Assembly (NCBI RefSeq): GCF_933775445.1
Contig: NC_065877.1
Span: 5,580,001-5,644,000, forward strand
Length of the DNA: 64,000 nucleotides
Source of the DNA: Argentina anserina
Lineage: Eukaryota > Streptophyta > Magnoliopsida > Rosales > Rosaceae
Direction of reading: 5' to 3'
The position numbers and the translations under genes are program-made. The stretch's first letter is position 1. Each line of letters starts with the position of its first letter. The notes under the pieces are model-generated. The model saw only the letters and a list, made by a program, of their open reading frames with translations, made no database searches and had not been told where the DNA came from. Shown piece after piece: positions 24,750-37,115 of the stretch.

Positions 24750-25027
24750 AATCAACGAATTCGAAGATAAAAGTATGGAGCATAAATATATTTGCAAAGA
24801 AAGAGCTAGCTGAGCAAGTACTCTGGATCTGACTATATGAATGAGACAGTATTCTAAGTGAGATATTGAGGTACTTGCTCAAAATTACAACAGTGTCAAT
24901 CTTGTTATTGTGATGAATTGTCTTATTATTGTACTGCTTTTATACATATAAACTTTTTTCTTGTTCATCTTTATTGAATATCTCTGCCCTTTTAAGCATG
25001 GTGTGCACTGTGCATCCCATACATATA

Positions 25028-25166
25028 GGAAAATTCTAGTATGCATCAATGTATGTTATACATTCAACATCTGACGGTTAATATTGTTTTGTGAATGAGG
25101 TAAAAAATATTAGTTGTCAACCGTCAGATGTGAGATTTATAACATATATTGATGTATAATAGATTA
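25028..25166. mobile_element. Foldback MITE, copy 1
   Basis: About 140 bp that folds on itself: the left arm (GGAAAATTCTAGTATGCATC through CATCTGACGGTTAATATT) is complementary to the right arm (AATATTAGTTGTCAACCGTC through ATTGATGTATAATAG). The unpaired loop is AT-rich. The same family recurs at 31134-31275. It lies about 280 bases past the GARP stop codon. Confidence 0.75.
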
Positions 25167-26291
25167 ACTCGTAAATATATAAAACGAGAATCAGTTGAAA
25201 ACTGGCAAAAGAGTTTTAAAACATCGCATCATTGACAGATGCTATATGTATGAGTATTATTTTTCTAGCTAGGAGATAAAGTATAAGTTTTCAGATAGCT
25301 CACAAGTCGCAACAACCGTGATGAGTAGTAGTTTGCTTTGGTAATGGCAGTTCCTTTGATTGTTCTCGTTTTCTTATCAACTTTTTCTGGGGTAATAATG
25401 AAGAAATTCCCAACAACTTAATCATTGATCGGATACATCGAAAGTAGTTACGCACCAAATAATGATTAATTAGTTTGGTATGTTGATGAGTTTATGTGGA
25501 AGTCTGTGTGTAGCAGTGAACCTTTTGTAAGGTTGGAGAAGTCTCTTTACAAGTTTCCCCTTTGCTGATCAGTTTAATGTCCAACACAAATAGCCAGTGA
25601 TCGAGGCCAACTACTGAACTACATTATGAACATTGCAAAAGCTACTGTACGTGCATGGATGAGTACTGAGTAGGAATCAACGGAACTAGGGTTGCCAATT
25701 AATTAAAACAGTACATCCAGAGCCTTCCTCAAAACAGCTTATCTGGCAATCACAATTTCACGGGATGAGAAAAATAAAGAGAGCGGGGAAAGATAAGGGA
25801 AGACAAAGAGAATTTGGTTGAGAACTACTGGTTTGATTAAAAACACCGGTTTGCTCCAGCCAAAACCAGAACGAAAACATCAGTGTTGGACTGTCGGTCG
25901 GGACAGGCGGGTGGTGAAGGTCAGTGCGGATATTGGGTGGTGAAACGGCTTTTGTTATTCGTACCCACCAGCTTGCTCAAACCAAACTGCCCAATACCCG
26001 AAGCTGAACGAAACCATCATTTGATGATCGTGTTTGTGAAATGAGTTTAATTAGGCAAAAAATATCAGGTAACTAAAACTATATCAACAAAAATACGTTA
26101 AGTTTACAATAATAAGGTAGCGAGGGGGAGATAAGGGTACACTCCTCAGTCCTCCCAGAAGAGCAAGAAGCAAAAAGGAAAGAATTAAACCTCCCACAGC
26201 ACCCTAAAAACAGGCCGGGCAAAAAAATTGATTAACAAAAATTAAAGGACAAAAAAAAAAGAAACTGCGGCAGAAGCTAGCTAGAGATTAA
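25167..26291. other. Intergenic, no gene seen
   Basis: Sequence between the MITE and the SKP1-like pseudogene. No domain recognised. Confidence 0.55.
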
Positions 26292-26491
26292 TTAATTCAT
26301 TGTTGACATGCCAGAAGGATTCGCATATCCTCCGTCTTGTAAACAGCGTTCTTGGATAACAGGAGCTAGCAGGCTGCTCTGGATGTTCAAGTAGTACGCA
26401 GCAAGAAGAAGATTCCAGAGGGTGGATTGGTCAGTCTTGAGTCTTGACGACGAACTCATGGTCCCACGCTTTGAGCTCCTTCTCGTCATCG
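26292..26491 (-). pseudogene. SKP1-like pseudogene, 3' piece
   Basis: Read on the minus strand it continues the piece at 30315-30555 across the hAT insertion: EKELKAWDHEFVV, then, after a frameshift, DQSTLWNLLLAAYYLNIQS. These match the SKP1/ASK region that forms the Skp1 dimer helices (DLKAWDADFVK, DLILAANYLNI in typical members). The usual end of the protein, with the TPEEIRKTFNI F-box contact region, is absent. The reading frame is broken on both sides of the transposon, so the gene is dead apart from the insertion. Confidence 0.85.
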
Positions 26492-26680
26492 CAGTGCCGG
26501 CCCTGGGGGTAAGCCCAAGAGGCATGGGCCTAGAGCCCCAAATTTTTGAGGGCCCAATTTTTTTATAGTATATATAACGAAAAGAAAAATAAAAAGGATC
26601 TGGTTTGGTTTTCGGCTTTTTGCGTTTCATCTCCTATAATCTTTTCGGCTTTTCATAGTTGTGTGCCCACTGCCCAGGCT

Positions 26681-27063
<383 letters not shown>

Positions 27064-27441
27064 TAATTTCATAAGATTGGACATTGCTTTAATTGAAATT
27101 GTGAATACAGTAAATCCTAACATAGTACTGTGTTTTCTAAAAGTTTGGAAATGTAAGAATGGATTGAATGCTTATTATGGTTTGTAATTTTACATAATTA
27201 TTAGATATCTATTCTCTCTAATGATTTGCTATTTTTCGTTTAACAATGATGAATATCGTCTTATTAACTATTGATCATAACTCATAAGTTATAATTGGAT
27301 GAGTAATATTAATCAATTGGAAAGTTATAATGTTAGATCAGTTAGTTTGTTTGGTTTGCATAAGTGTCATATATATTGAGTTATTTGAGTAGTCTTATTA
27401 AGTTATTATCTTTTTGTATTTTTGAATCAGATTGCTATATA

Positions 27442-30123
27442 ATGGCTCCAAATAGAATTAAAAGTCAACTATCAGGGTCTCAAAAAAAAAAGAGGAGGCA
27501 ACAAAGAGCTGCATTAGATCAACGTGAAGCCGGATCTTTCAAGAGGTTTCTTGAGAGAAAAACTAAACAAGTGCACACTGATACTAATGTGAATATATAT
27601 GACAATGAGAATGAGCAGGAGAACAATGAGATTGAGCATGAGAACAATCAGAATGAGAATGTTGATGGTAGTGGTAACATGGACAAGCCAAATCTTTTAG
27701 AGAATGAGGAACAAATAGTTATAGCTGAAGATGATCAACAAGATGCATGTGATGATATTAATATGCAAGAGGAAGAAAGAAATTATACTGAACATGTTCA
27801 ACAAGATGCAAGAGGTAATAGTGATATGGAAGATGCATGTGAAAATATTGATATGCAAGAGGAAGATGATCAACATGGTTCAAGTGCAACATTTGATTTC
27901 TCATTTGATATTGATGATCTAGGAAATTGGGAGAAGATGGAACAGAATTCCAGAGATTTTATAGTTGAAAGAGGTCCTAAAAGAGAAAGTAATTTCACCT
28001 ATCCAGATGATCACAAGGGGAGACGTTTTAGTTCTAATCATTATTATCGTGTCTTACCTAATGGTGAAAAGAAGAACAGGAGGTGGTTGGTGTACTCGAT
28101 TTCTTTGGACAAGGTATTTTGTTTTTGTTGCAAATTGTTCAGGAAAGATCATAACAAGACTTTGTTGGGCCAACTTGGTAATGAAGGACTGAATGATTGG
28201 AAAAATGTTAGGGCAAGACTTGCAAGCCATGAAAGAAATAAGCATCATCTCAGTTGCTTTACTAGCTGGATTGAATTAGAAATAAGATTGAAAAAGAATG
28301 CAACAATTGATCAGGGGTTGGAAGAACAAATCAAGAAGGAGAGAGAGCATTGGAGACAAGTACTACTGAGGATCCTAGCAGTTGTGAAAAGTCTTGCCAA
28401 AAATAATTTGCCATTTCGTGGGAATAATGAGAAACTGTGTGAAGAGAACAATGGAGTTTTTTTACAAGTGATTGAGATGATCTCTGAGTTTGATCCAGTG
28501 ATGCATGAACATGTTAGACGTGTTTTGAAGAAAGAAACTCATTACCATTACTTGAGTCACAAGATCCAAAACGAAATGATTCAGCTCCTAGCAAATGAGG
28601 TGAAAGCTTCTATTGTTGCAACTATTAAAGAAGCAAAGTATTTTTCTGTTATACTTGATTGCACTCCAGATGCTAGTCATGAGGAGCAAATGTCTCTTAT
28701 TGGCCGATGTGTAGATGTTACAGCAAGTCCTATTGTGGTGAGAGAATTCTTTTTGGGATTTTTGAAGGTGAATGATACAACAGGACTTGGACTATTTAAT
28801 GAGCTTACAAATGCACTTGACAGTCATACACTTAATATTGGTGATATACGAGGACAAGGATATGACAACGGATCTAACATGAGAGGAAAGCACAAGGGTG
28901 TTCAGAGTAGACTTCTAGAGGTAAATTCTAGAGCATTTTTTACACCTTGTGGTTGTCATAGCTTGAACCTTGCAATATGTGATATGGTTAACTGTAATCC
29001 TAAAGCTGATTATTTTTTCGGAGTGGTACAACGGATATATTCATTCTTCTCATCTTCGACAAAGCGATGGCATGTTTTTAGGGATTATGTGGATGGGCTC
29101 AGTCTTAAACCATTGTCTGAAACACGATAGGAGAGTCGTGTTGATAGTGTGAAAGCATTTAGATATCAAGCTCCTAAAATAAGAGATGCTTTAAAGTGCT
29201 TGGAAAAAGATGGTGATGATTCTAAAACAAGGTCTACTGCTCAATGCATGGCAACATATGAAATGGATTTTGAATTCTTGTTAGGGATGGTTATTTGGTA
29301 TGATTTGTTGCATGCTATCAATATTGTGAGTAAATTTCTCCAAACTGAAGACATGCATATTGATGTTGCTATTGAAGAATTGGAGAAACTTATGTCATTT
29401 ATCCAAAAGTACAGAGAAACTGGATTTGATGAGGCCTTAGTTATAGCTAAAGAAATTGCAAGTGAGATGGAAATTGAAGTTGCATTTCGTAAAAAAAGAA
29501 ATACTCGAAAAAAAAGGCATTTTGATGAAAGTGATAGTGAAGATGAGGTGACACCATCAGCGTTAGAATCATTCAAGGTCAGTTACTTTCTTTGTACAAT
29601 TGATCAAGCATTTTCTTCACTTCAAAGTAGGTTTGAGCAATTTAAGAAATATGAAGAAGATTTTGAATTTTTATTCAAGTTGGAGAAATTGAAATATGTA
29701 GATAATAATAGTTTGAGGGACTATTGTATGAATCTTGAAAAATTGTTAAAAGATGGCGATGTCTCTGATGTTAATGGAAGTGACTTATTCGATGAATTGA
29801 ACTACTTAAGAAGAGCTATACCAAAAGAAGCAAAGAGGGCAGTTGATGTATTGAACTATTTGAAGCAAAGGGATGAGTGTTACCCAAATGATTGGGTTGC
29901 TTACAGAATTCTACTAACCATACCTGTTACTGTTGCCTCTACTGAGAGAAGTTTTTCAAAATTAAAGTTGATCAAATCCTATCTTCGGTCAACTATGTCA
30001 CAGGAAAGATTGAACGGTCTAGCTTTGTTGTCAATTGAAAAAGATTTGGCTCACAAGCTTGATTATTCAAGCTTAATTGAAACTTTTGCAGCAAAAAATG
30101 CAAGAAGAGTCATTTTTCAATAA
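27442..30123 (+). pseudogene. hAT transposase (TTF zinc finger, DUF4371, hAT dimerisation), one in-frame stop
   Basis: I start at the ATG at 27442 (MAPNRIKSQ), since the frame upstream lacks an ATG. The frame runs 894 codons with a single TAG at 29128-29130, so it is otherwise intact. From the N-terminus: a basic stretch, an acidic region with internal repeats (QQDACDDINMQEE, EDACENIDMQEE), a TTF-type zinc finger with VFCFCCKLF and HERNKHHLSC (about 230-280), and a DUF4371-like region. The catalytic core has LDCTPDASHEEQM, GQGYDNGSNM and CGCHSLNLA, the CxxH of hAT enzymes. At the C-terminus is the dimerisation domain [20 protein letters not shown]. The TAG falls in a TR-ESR motif where relatives have Trp. 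Confidence 0.92.
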
Positions 30124-30314
30124 TCAGGTACTGTTTTTTTTGTAATTGTAAGATTTTTATTTGAACTAAGATATTATTTTGTTAAGTCATAGTGATAATT
30201 GTTCTTTTTTTCAATTTTCTTTATCATATGTTAGTTGAAGAAGATTGTTTTTTTATTTAAGGGGCCCAAAATTTTATGTCGCCTATAGCACTTAAAATGT
30301 CAGGGCCGGCCCTG

Positions 30315-30555
30315 CGTCATCGTCAACGTGCCTCTTGCAGTACTCCATGACCTTCTCCAAAACCTTGTGAGTCACCTTCTTGAGATGGACAACACCTTCT
30401 TTGATCGTCGTCGTCGTCAACCTCATCCTTCGTCACATCTTCGTCTTCCATCATTTTTTAATATCAGAAGCGACTTCTTTGCCACCGCTTCTTTGATCTA
30501 CGTCAAGAGTCCATCCATCCAAGCTCTTCAGAGTGATCATCTTCTTTGACGACAT
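30315..30555 (-). pseudogene. SKP1-like pseudogene, 5' piece
   Basis: Minus strand from ATG at 30555: SSKKMITLKSLDGWTLDVDQ matches the start of SKP1/ASK proteins, the E3 ligase adaptors that hold F-box proteins to cullin 1. After about 33 codons a run of A gives a frameshift and stop; the next frame continues MMEDEDVTKDEVDDDD, and another continues KKVTHKVLEKVMEYCKRHVD up to the hAT insertion. The 3' piece is at 26292-26491. At least three frame changes show that it is a decayed gene copy. Confidence 0.85.
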
Positions 30556-30676
30556 GATTCCGATCAATTTCTTGAAACGTAATTGAAATAACTGCCCTCT
30601 TTTTTGCAAGAGTACGTGGTGATTAAGGTTGTAAAAGAGTGATGAAAATCACTTGGGAAAGAAGGATTTATCTATT
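30556..30676. other. Upstream of the SKP1-like pseudogene
   Basis: A short stretch between the dead gene start and the next transposon. It would be leader or promoter sequence; no clear TATA box. Confidence 0.4.
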
Positions 30677-31133
30677 CAGTGGCGTATCTACGTTGAGGGC
30701 TATATGAGCTTAAGCCTGTATAAGAATCGGTCAATATATATCTTACTTATATGAGCTTTCTTTCACAAGTTGTTCTCTAGTTGAGTTGGTAAGTACTAAG
30801 TCTTAAAGCTGATGCGTCACGGTTCGAAACTTGACGTTCTCTTTTTTCTCCTAACATTTTATGCGCAGTTTTCTATCATGTCATTTTTTTTCCTCACAAA
30901 ATTTTCATGTTTTCTATTACAAAAGAATAAAATAGTTCTTATTTTTTTTCTTAAACATTCTTTTTTATCATTTCCCTAAACAAAACTGGGTTATAACTCT
31001 AGTATGAACACTATATGCTCCTTGATCAAGAAAAGGAAAGACAAATACATGAAAACAATGTTGACAAATTGTTTTTTTCATATCGACACACTTAATTAGC
31101 CTAGACGAATTCTACATCCTGGATCCGCCCCTG
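30677..31133. mobile_element. Non-autonomous hAT-type element with tRNA-like boxes
   Basis: Ends are CAGTGGCGTATCTACG and, inward from the right, CAGGGGCGGATCCAGG, the same hAT terminus type as the element at 8675. Flanking octamers TATCTATT and TATACATC match in only five of eight positions. Inside, 30783-30830 reads TAGTTGAGTTGG then GGTTCGAAACT about 40 bases on, resembling the A and B boxes of a tRNA promoter. No coding region. Confidence 0.65.
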
Positions 31134-31275
31134 TATACATCTTATGCATGGTATACATCTCACATCCAACGGCTAAAAATTGATATTATTTTTCTAACCT
31201 CACTCACAAAATAATATTAACCGTCTGATATAGAATGTATAACATGCATCAATGTATATTAGAATTTTCTGTGAA
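31134..31275. mobile_element. Foldback MITE, copy 2
   Basis: Same family as 25028-25166: arms ATGCATGGTATACATC and CATCCAACGGCTAAAA pair with TATTAACCGTCTGATA and TAACATGCATCAATGTATAT. The outermost bases of the left arm are missing where the hAT-type element abuts it. Confidence 0.7.
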
Positions 31276-31831
31276 AGATATGTCAGTTTTATACATCTTT
31301 TGAGTCGGTTGCGTTAAGAGAAAGTCGGCTTAACCTATCGTACCATGCAAGAAATTCGTATCCTAATGGGAGAGATATAGCGAGTTACAGAAACTTACAT
31401 GTAGTCATTGATGTTTTATACATGTGTCGAAGGCTCGTTTGTTGGATCAATTGTGTCTAAGCAGTGATGTATCTCATCACCATATCAATGCTTGTCAACA
31501 AAAGAAAAAAAATTAAGTAAGCACTTAAGAGTTAAGAGTAAGGACCCTGCATGGACAAAGGAGATGGAGGAATTCGGTGCAACACCGCTAGGTCTAACTC
31601 ACTGCGGGCTAAAGGTGAGGGTGGTGCAGACGAATAGTGCTCTTCTGGCTGACTCTACTTGCTAAAACAAGAGGCATTTAGATATACATAAAAAAAGGGT
31701 AGACATGTTTTACATTCAACACAACTCTTAAATTTACACCAAACTCTATTTATTAGGTCTATATTCAGCTCACTCTTTTATTTTTATATTACAAATTGAC
31801 ACTATTAAAAACTGATTTACATTAGTATTAA
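31276..31831. other. Intergenic, no gene seen
   Basis: AT-rich sequence with no recognisable gene between two MITEs. Confidence 0.5.
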
Positions 31832-32160
31832 GGACGAGTTTGGCCCCGATGTGAGTTTTTTATAATCAGTTTCAGCTGAGCTGATTGAATAATCAGCTGC
31901 AGCTGAGTTGTGAGAATAATCAGATGCAGTTGAATTGTGAGAATAATCAGTTGTGAGTACTTAAAGTGTTTGTTGAATATTAGTACTTATAATCTATCCC
32001 CCATAATCAGAAGCTTAAATTTATAGCTTTTAGATTTTGCCTCGTTGTGTGTGAAATTCTCATATAATCACCTACAATTTTCTATTTGTCAAACATCTCA
32101 GTTAGATTACTTGAGAATTTAAGCCCATAATTTGACAAAAACTCGGGACCAAACTCCCCC
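31832..32160. mobile_element. Tourist-like MITE (PIF/Harbinger type)
   Basis: Ends GGACGAGTTTGGCCCCGA and, from the right, GGGGGAGTTTGGTCCCGA, flanked by TAA on both sides (31829-31831 and 32161-32163). The TAA duplication and the length of 329 bp are standard for Tourist MITEs. The left part holds repeated AATCAGYTGCAG units. Confidence 0.8.
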
Positions 32161-32163
32161 TAA

Positions 32164-32527
32164 GTCAATTATCAAATTATGGTCTCTCATTAACTACATT
32201 AATTATAGATTTTCATGGTTCTTTAATAGTAGCATTTTTTTACTCATTATTATTTCTAAATTTATGGAGCATGTCCGTACATATGTAGAATTTAGAAGAC
32301 TTATAAATTAAAATCAATTCAATATCCAAATTACTTTATGGTAATTTGAACTTTCTATTTCAAAAATTTATTCATTTTGATTAATTTATTTGCAACCTAA
32401 GTTTGAGGTAGAATATAAGTTTTTTCCCCTATTTATTACGTTTTTTAGTTGTTATTACAAGATAAATTGACATATGAACAGAATGTATCAAAAACTTGAC
32501 CAATTCAAAATCATGTGCCAATTTCAA
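32164..32527. other. Intergenic, no gene seen
   Basis: AT-rich spacer up to the third long repeat; nothing recognised. Confidence 0.5.
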
Positions 32528-35031
32528 TGTCACGACCCCAAAATTTCGAGTATGAAACTCAAATTTCAAAGTCATGAAAAACTTTAAAATAATCTCAATA
32601 AATCAAAATCATCTTAATGTCACAGCGAATCATTACAGAGTTCAAAATACAACTCAGTCAAATCGATTATTACAAACCAAATTTATAATTCAGCATTATA
32701 TCAAATGGAAATGTAAAAATCCTCACAAATCCTTACCACAAGATAAAATGAAAACAACTTCAAGGTCTTCGGAGTTGTCTGTCGATTCCGCTAATCCACA
32801 CCTGCAGAATTATCCCCTACATCATCGAATAGGTGCACCGGGATTGTAAACACAAACCCGGTAAGCTTTGCAGCTCGTATGAGTAAAACAACAATATAAC
32901 TCGCATAAAAATATATACGAAACTCCACAAAACATCAATCATAAATACACTCATGAGTCATTAGACGGCCCATTTGGTTGTCTAATAAAATGAAAATGTT
33001 TATGCTCATGAGAATTGGGCAACCCCTATGTTTACCCAAATACATTTATAATATGGGTACTCATAAGCGTTGGTACATCTCTGTTACCCCTCATGATAGT
33101 ACGCCGCCGACATTGGGCAACCACATGCTACCCAATATCCAAAATATGGGTACTTATAAGCCGATAACACATATGTTACCTCATATGCAGTACCCTGGCA
33201 AACAGACTAGAGCTCTAACTGTATCGTAACTTTCGCCCGGACAAGGCTAGGTTCCGACATACCAACACATCCGAAGACTGGTCCGAAGACAGAAATACAC
33301 GTCCGAAGATAAAACAACACGTCCAAACACAAAAACGTTTTAACAAACTCAATGTTAAAACCACTTACAATAATCATCACATTATATTGAACAAATCAAA
33401 TCAACATGCTCAATAAATAAATCTCAACACCAAAAGAACTTATTCGCAAACAGAATTTATGAAAGTATATAATATAGAAAACCGTATATATGTACCTATT
33501 TTACCAATTATACACATACACAATCCACTATATTTTATATATATCATAGTTCATTCATTTTAATTAAACGTAATCATGAATCTCCGCAAGGGTAGATTCG
33601 TCACTGTGAGATTTTACTCACCTTATAATCTCGAGCGTAATTTTCACGATTCTGAAAGTGAATCCTTTATGTGATGTGTCGATCACCTAAAAATAGATTG
33701 AAGTGGATTTAGAAACGTTACGTAAACCATACATGCCGAAACAATAATAATATTTTACTGTCCAGCAAATTTCTGGTTTTTACAAAGTTGATGTTCACAA
33801 AATTACTATTCACGTATTACTGTACAAATACATATTAATTACGTATTCATGTACGAGTACATACTATTTACGTATTTCTGTACATATGCATACTATTCAA
33901 TCGTAAATATTATCTCAGTAAATATTAATTACGATTTACCCATCTGAAATTACTTTTACATTTATTGTACGTAATTTACATTAACAATTACCGTATGTAA
34001 AATAAATTCACATTTACTGTACGTAAATCACTTTTACGTTTACTGTACATAAAATAAATTTTACAAAATTACTGTTTTGAATTCACTGTTCACGCGACGC
34101 CGCATGTGGCGGCGCATGGGGTACACGCGCCACTCACTGTGGCAACACGTGGGGCCCACGCGCCGATTCTAAAACCGGCGGCCCCAAAACCTCTCCTTTT
34201 TCCTTCCTCTTCTCCTCCACGACCTCATGCCGCCTCCTACCTCCTCCACGCACCAACACGTGCCGCCTAAGGCGGCGGTATCCTCCCCTCTTCCTCCTAC
34301 TCCGATCCGCTACCAAATCGAATCAATCCATCCAAAATCACACCAACAAACATCACAACAACTCAAATCGATCAACCCTTACCTAATTCAAGTTGTGGAA
34401 CCACCGGAGAGTCGCCGGAGTGGAGCTCGATAGCGGCGGAGCGATTTGTAGGTCTCGCGTTGGAGCGCGAGGACTCACGGCGGTTAGATGGGTCGCTTCT
34501 TGCTCTGGGGGGGGTGGAGTCGAACTGGCGAGGGCGTAGGTGCCGGCGGTGAGGACCACGTCGCTCGGAGGTGTGAGATCGGCGATGAATTTTCTTGGAA
34601 AGGAAGAGAGGGTCGGGCTGAGGGGAGAGAAGAGAGAGAAAAGGAGGGAGGCAGTGTGAAAGAAGGGTTTCCAAAAATGGAAACCCTACTTCTAATAAAT
34701 TTCCTTTTATACCATTTTCTAAATCGGAAACTAACTTTCGTCGTTAATAACTTTCACGTACGATGTTCGATTAGGACGCGTGACATGTCCAAGAACTCGT
34801 ATCGATGAGCTCTACAACTTTCTAGAAGGAAGTTTTCACAAACGAGCGACGAAGTAAAAGTCGATTCTCACGTCGCGGAAACGTAACGTTTTTCTAATTC
34901 ACATTTCCGATATCGGTTCCGTTATTGATTTCCGACTTTGCAAAGCGAAACAAACACGTTTAATGAGTTTCAAAAACTTTATAAATTTTAAAACAATCCA
35001 ATAAATTGTTTCGAAAACTCGGGTCATTACA
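32528..35031 (-). mobile_element. Solo-LTR-like repeat, copy C
   Basis: Plus-strand ends TGTCACGACCCC and GGGTCATTACA, with an exact 5-bp duplication TTCAA (32523-32527 and 35032-35036). A minus-strand TATAAAAG box lies near 34706. It belongs with copies B and E in its middle part (GTAAAT-type tract, GC-rich block near 34095-34160). The stem-loop block is at about 32960-33215, and the donor-like motif near 33604-33622. No coding region. Confidence 0.85.
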
Positions 35032-35946
35032 TTCAATGATTCTCAAGAATTAGACCAAAGTACCCTCTCCATAATTATCTCTTTCTCTCCCTCTCTCTCA
35101 TTACCGCACTATGTAGAATCAGAACACCTCCATCATCGTCAGCCACAACGAAACTTATTCCATCAAACACCATCAAGCATCGAGTTTAAAGGTCATCTCG
35201 TGTAACGAGCCCAAAATTTTGAGTATAAAAACTCAAAATTTCAAAATCGTTAAACACCAAACAATCTCAACGAATCGAAATCATTTAAAATGCCACAGCA
35301 AATCATCTCTGAGTTCAAAATACAACTCAGTCAAACCGATTATTACAACCCAAATTATAATTCAATATTATAACAATGGAATTGCGTAATCCTCACAACA
35401 AACTCACAAGATAGTCACACAAAATCCTCACACCAGTTGGAGATAAATAACTTCAAGTCCACTGAGCGGTACGTCAATTCCCACTAATCCACACCTGCAG
35501 AGTTATCCACTACACCATCGAATTGGTGCACCGGGATTGTAAACACAAACCCGGTAAGCTTTACAGCTCGTATGAGTAAAATGAAAATATATTCGAAAAT
35601 CCAGAAATCAAACAAATATAAATGCACTCATGAGTCAATGGACGGCCCATCTAGTCGTCCCAAAGAAATATGAAATAAAACGCTCATGAGAAATTAAGTA
35701 ACCCTTCTGGTTACCCAAATGCATTTATATTACGGGTACCAAGAACGCTGGTACACATCTGTTATCCCTCTCGTAATACACCGCTGATATTGGATAGCCA
35801 CCTGCTACCCAACATCCAAAACAATCTGAGTACCCATGAGAAGATAACCACCCGTTACCTCACATGCAGTACTACGGCAGACAGACTAGAGCTCTAACTG
35901 TATCGTAACTTTCGCCCGGCCAAAGGCTAGGTTTCGACTTGCCAAA

Positions 35947-36240
35947 CACGTACAATAATCTCACATCATATTGTACCAATCACGTCCGAAGACAAATCAA
36001 TATTTTAACAATCTCAATGTTAAAAATCACGTACAATAATCTCACATCATATTGTACCAAAAATCATGTCCGAAGACAAATCAACATTTTAACAATCTCA
36101 ATGTTAAAATCACGTACAATAATCTCACATCATATTGTACCAAAAATCATGTCCGAAGACAAATCAACATTTTAACAAACTCAATGTTAAAATCACGTAC
36201 AATAATCTCACATCATATTGTACAAATCAAAATCACATGC
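35947..36240. repeat. Tandem repeat, 81-83 bp unit, inside copy D
   Basis: CACGTACAATAATCTCACAT starts at 35947, 36028, 36111 and 36194, giving three full units and a partial one. Each unit also contains GTCCGAAGACAAATCAA and TTTTAACAA. The other four copies have a single unit or a different arrangement here. Confidence 0.9.
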
Positions 36241-36879
36241 TCGATATTTAAATCTCGTCATCGAAATGACATAAATCAAGATAAAATCATAACAGTATAT
36301 TATATAGCAAACTATATATATATATATATGTACATATTTACCATTTATACAATATATATATAATCCATTATATCGTATACATGTCATATTTCATAAACAC
36401 GTCCGAAGACAAAACTCGTCCGAAGACAAAACATTTTAACAAACTCATGTTAAAACCACGTACAATAATCACACCTCATATTGTACAAAAATCACATCAC
36501 ATGCTCAACATTTAATTCTCGTCATTCGAAATGACCAATTCCAATGAATTCATAACAGTATATAATATAGCAAACTATATATATATATATGTACTTATTA
36601 CCATTTATACGATATATACGTAATCCACTATATTGTATACGTGTCGTAATTCAATATTAAAAACTCTTGCAAAAATCTTGGAATCACCGCAATGGTAGAT
36701 TCGTAAATAAGTGAGATTTTACTCACCTTCTTTCCTGCGTGCAACTTCCACGACCCTGAAAGTAATTTCCTCACTCGTTTCGTCAGTCACCTAATAGCAC
36801 GATAAATGCTTAGAAAATGATACTTAAAATAACAGGTGACGAGTTCAGCACAGCTAAATGTTGTTCATAAAACATTGTT

Positions 36880-37115
36880 CACGGAACACTGTTCATGTTT
36901 ACTAATCACTGTTTTTACTAAACCACTGTTCACAGTTACTGTTTTACCAAAACACTGTTCATAGTACTGTTTTACCACGCCACTGTTCACATTTACTGTT
37001 ACAAATCATTATTCACAGTACTGTTACAGATCACTATTCACAGTTACTGTTACAGATCACTATTCATGCGAAGTTACTATTCATAGTTACTATTCATTCG
37101 GCGTTACTGTTCACC
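36880..37115. repeat. TTACTGTTCACAG minisatellite inside copy D
   Basis: About a dozen degenerate units of ACTGTTCACAGTT, some as ACTATTCATAGTT. A related tract occurs in copy A at 6770-6950. Confidence 0.8.

Noticed and set aside
30677..31133. Exact 8-bp target duplication for this hAT-type element
   Set aside because: TATCTATT and TATACATC match in only five of eight positions, so I do not claim it.
34227..34808. Open frames of 68-106 codons in copy C, and 44857-45538 in copy E
   Set aside because: Same repeat region; frames differ between copies and show no codon-level conservation.
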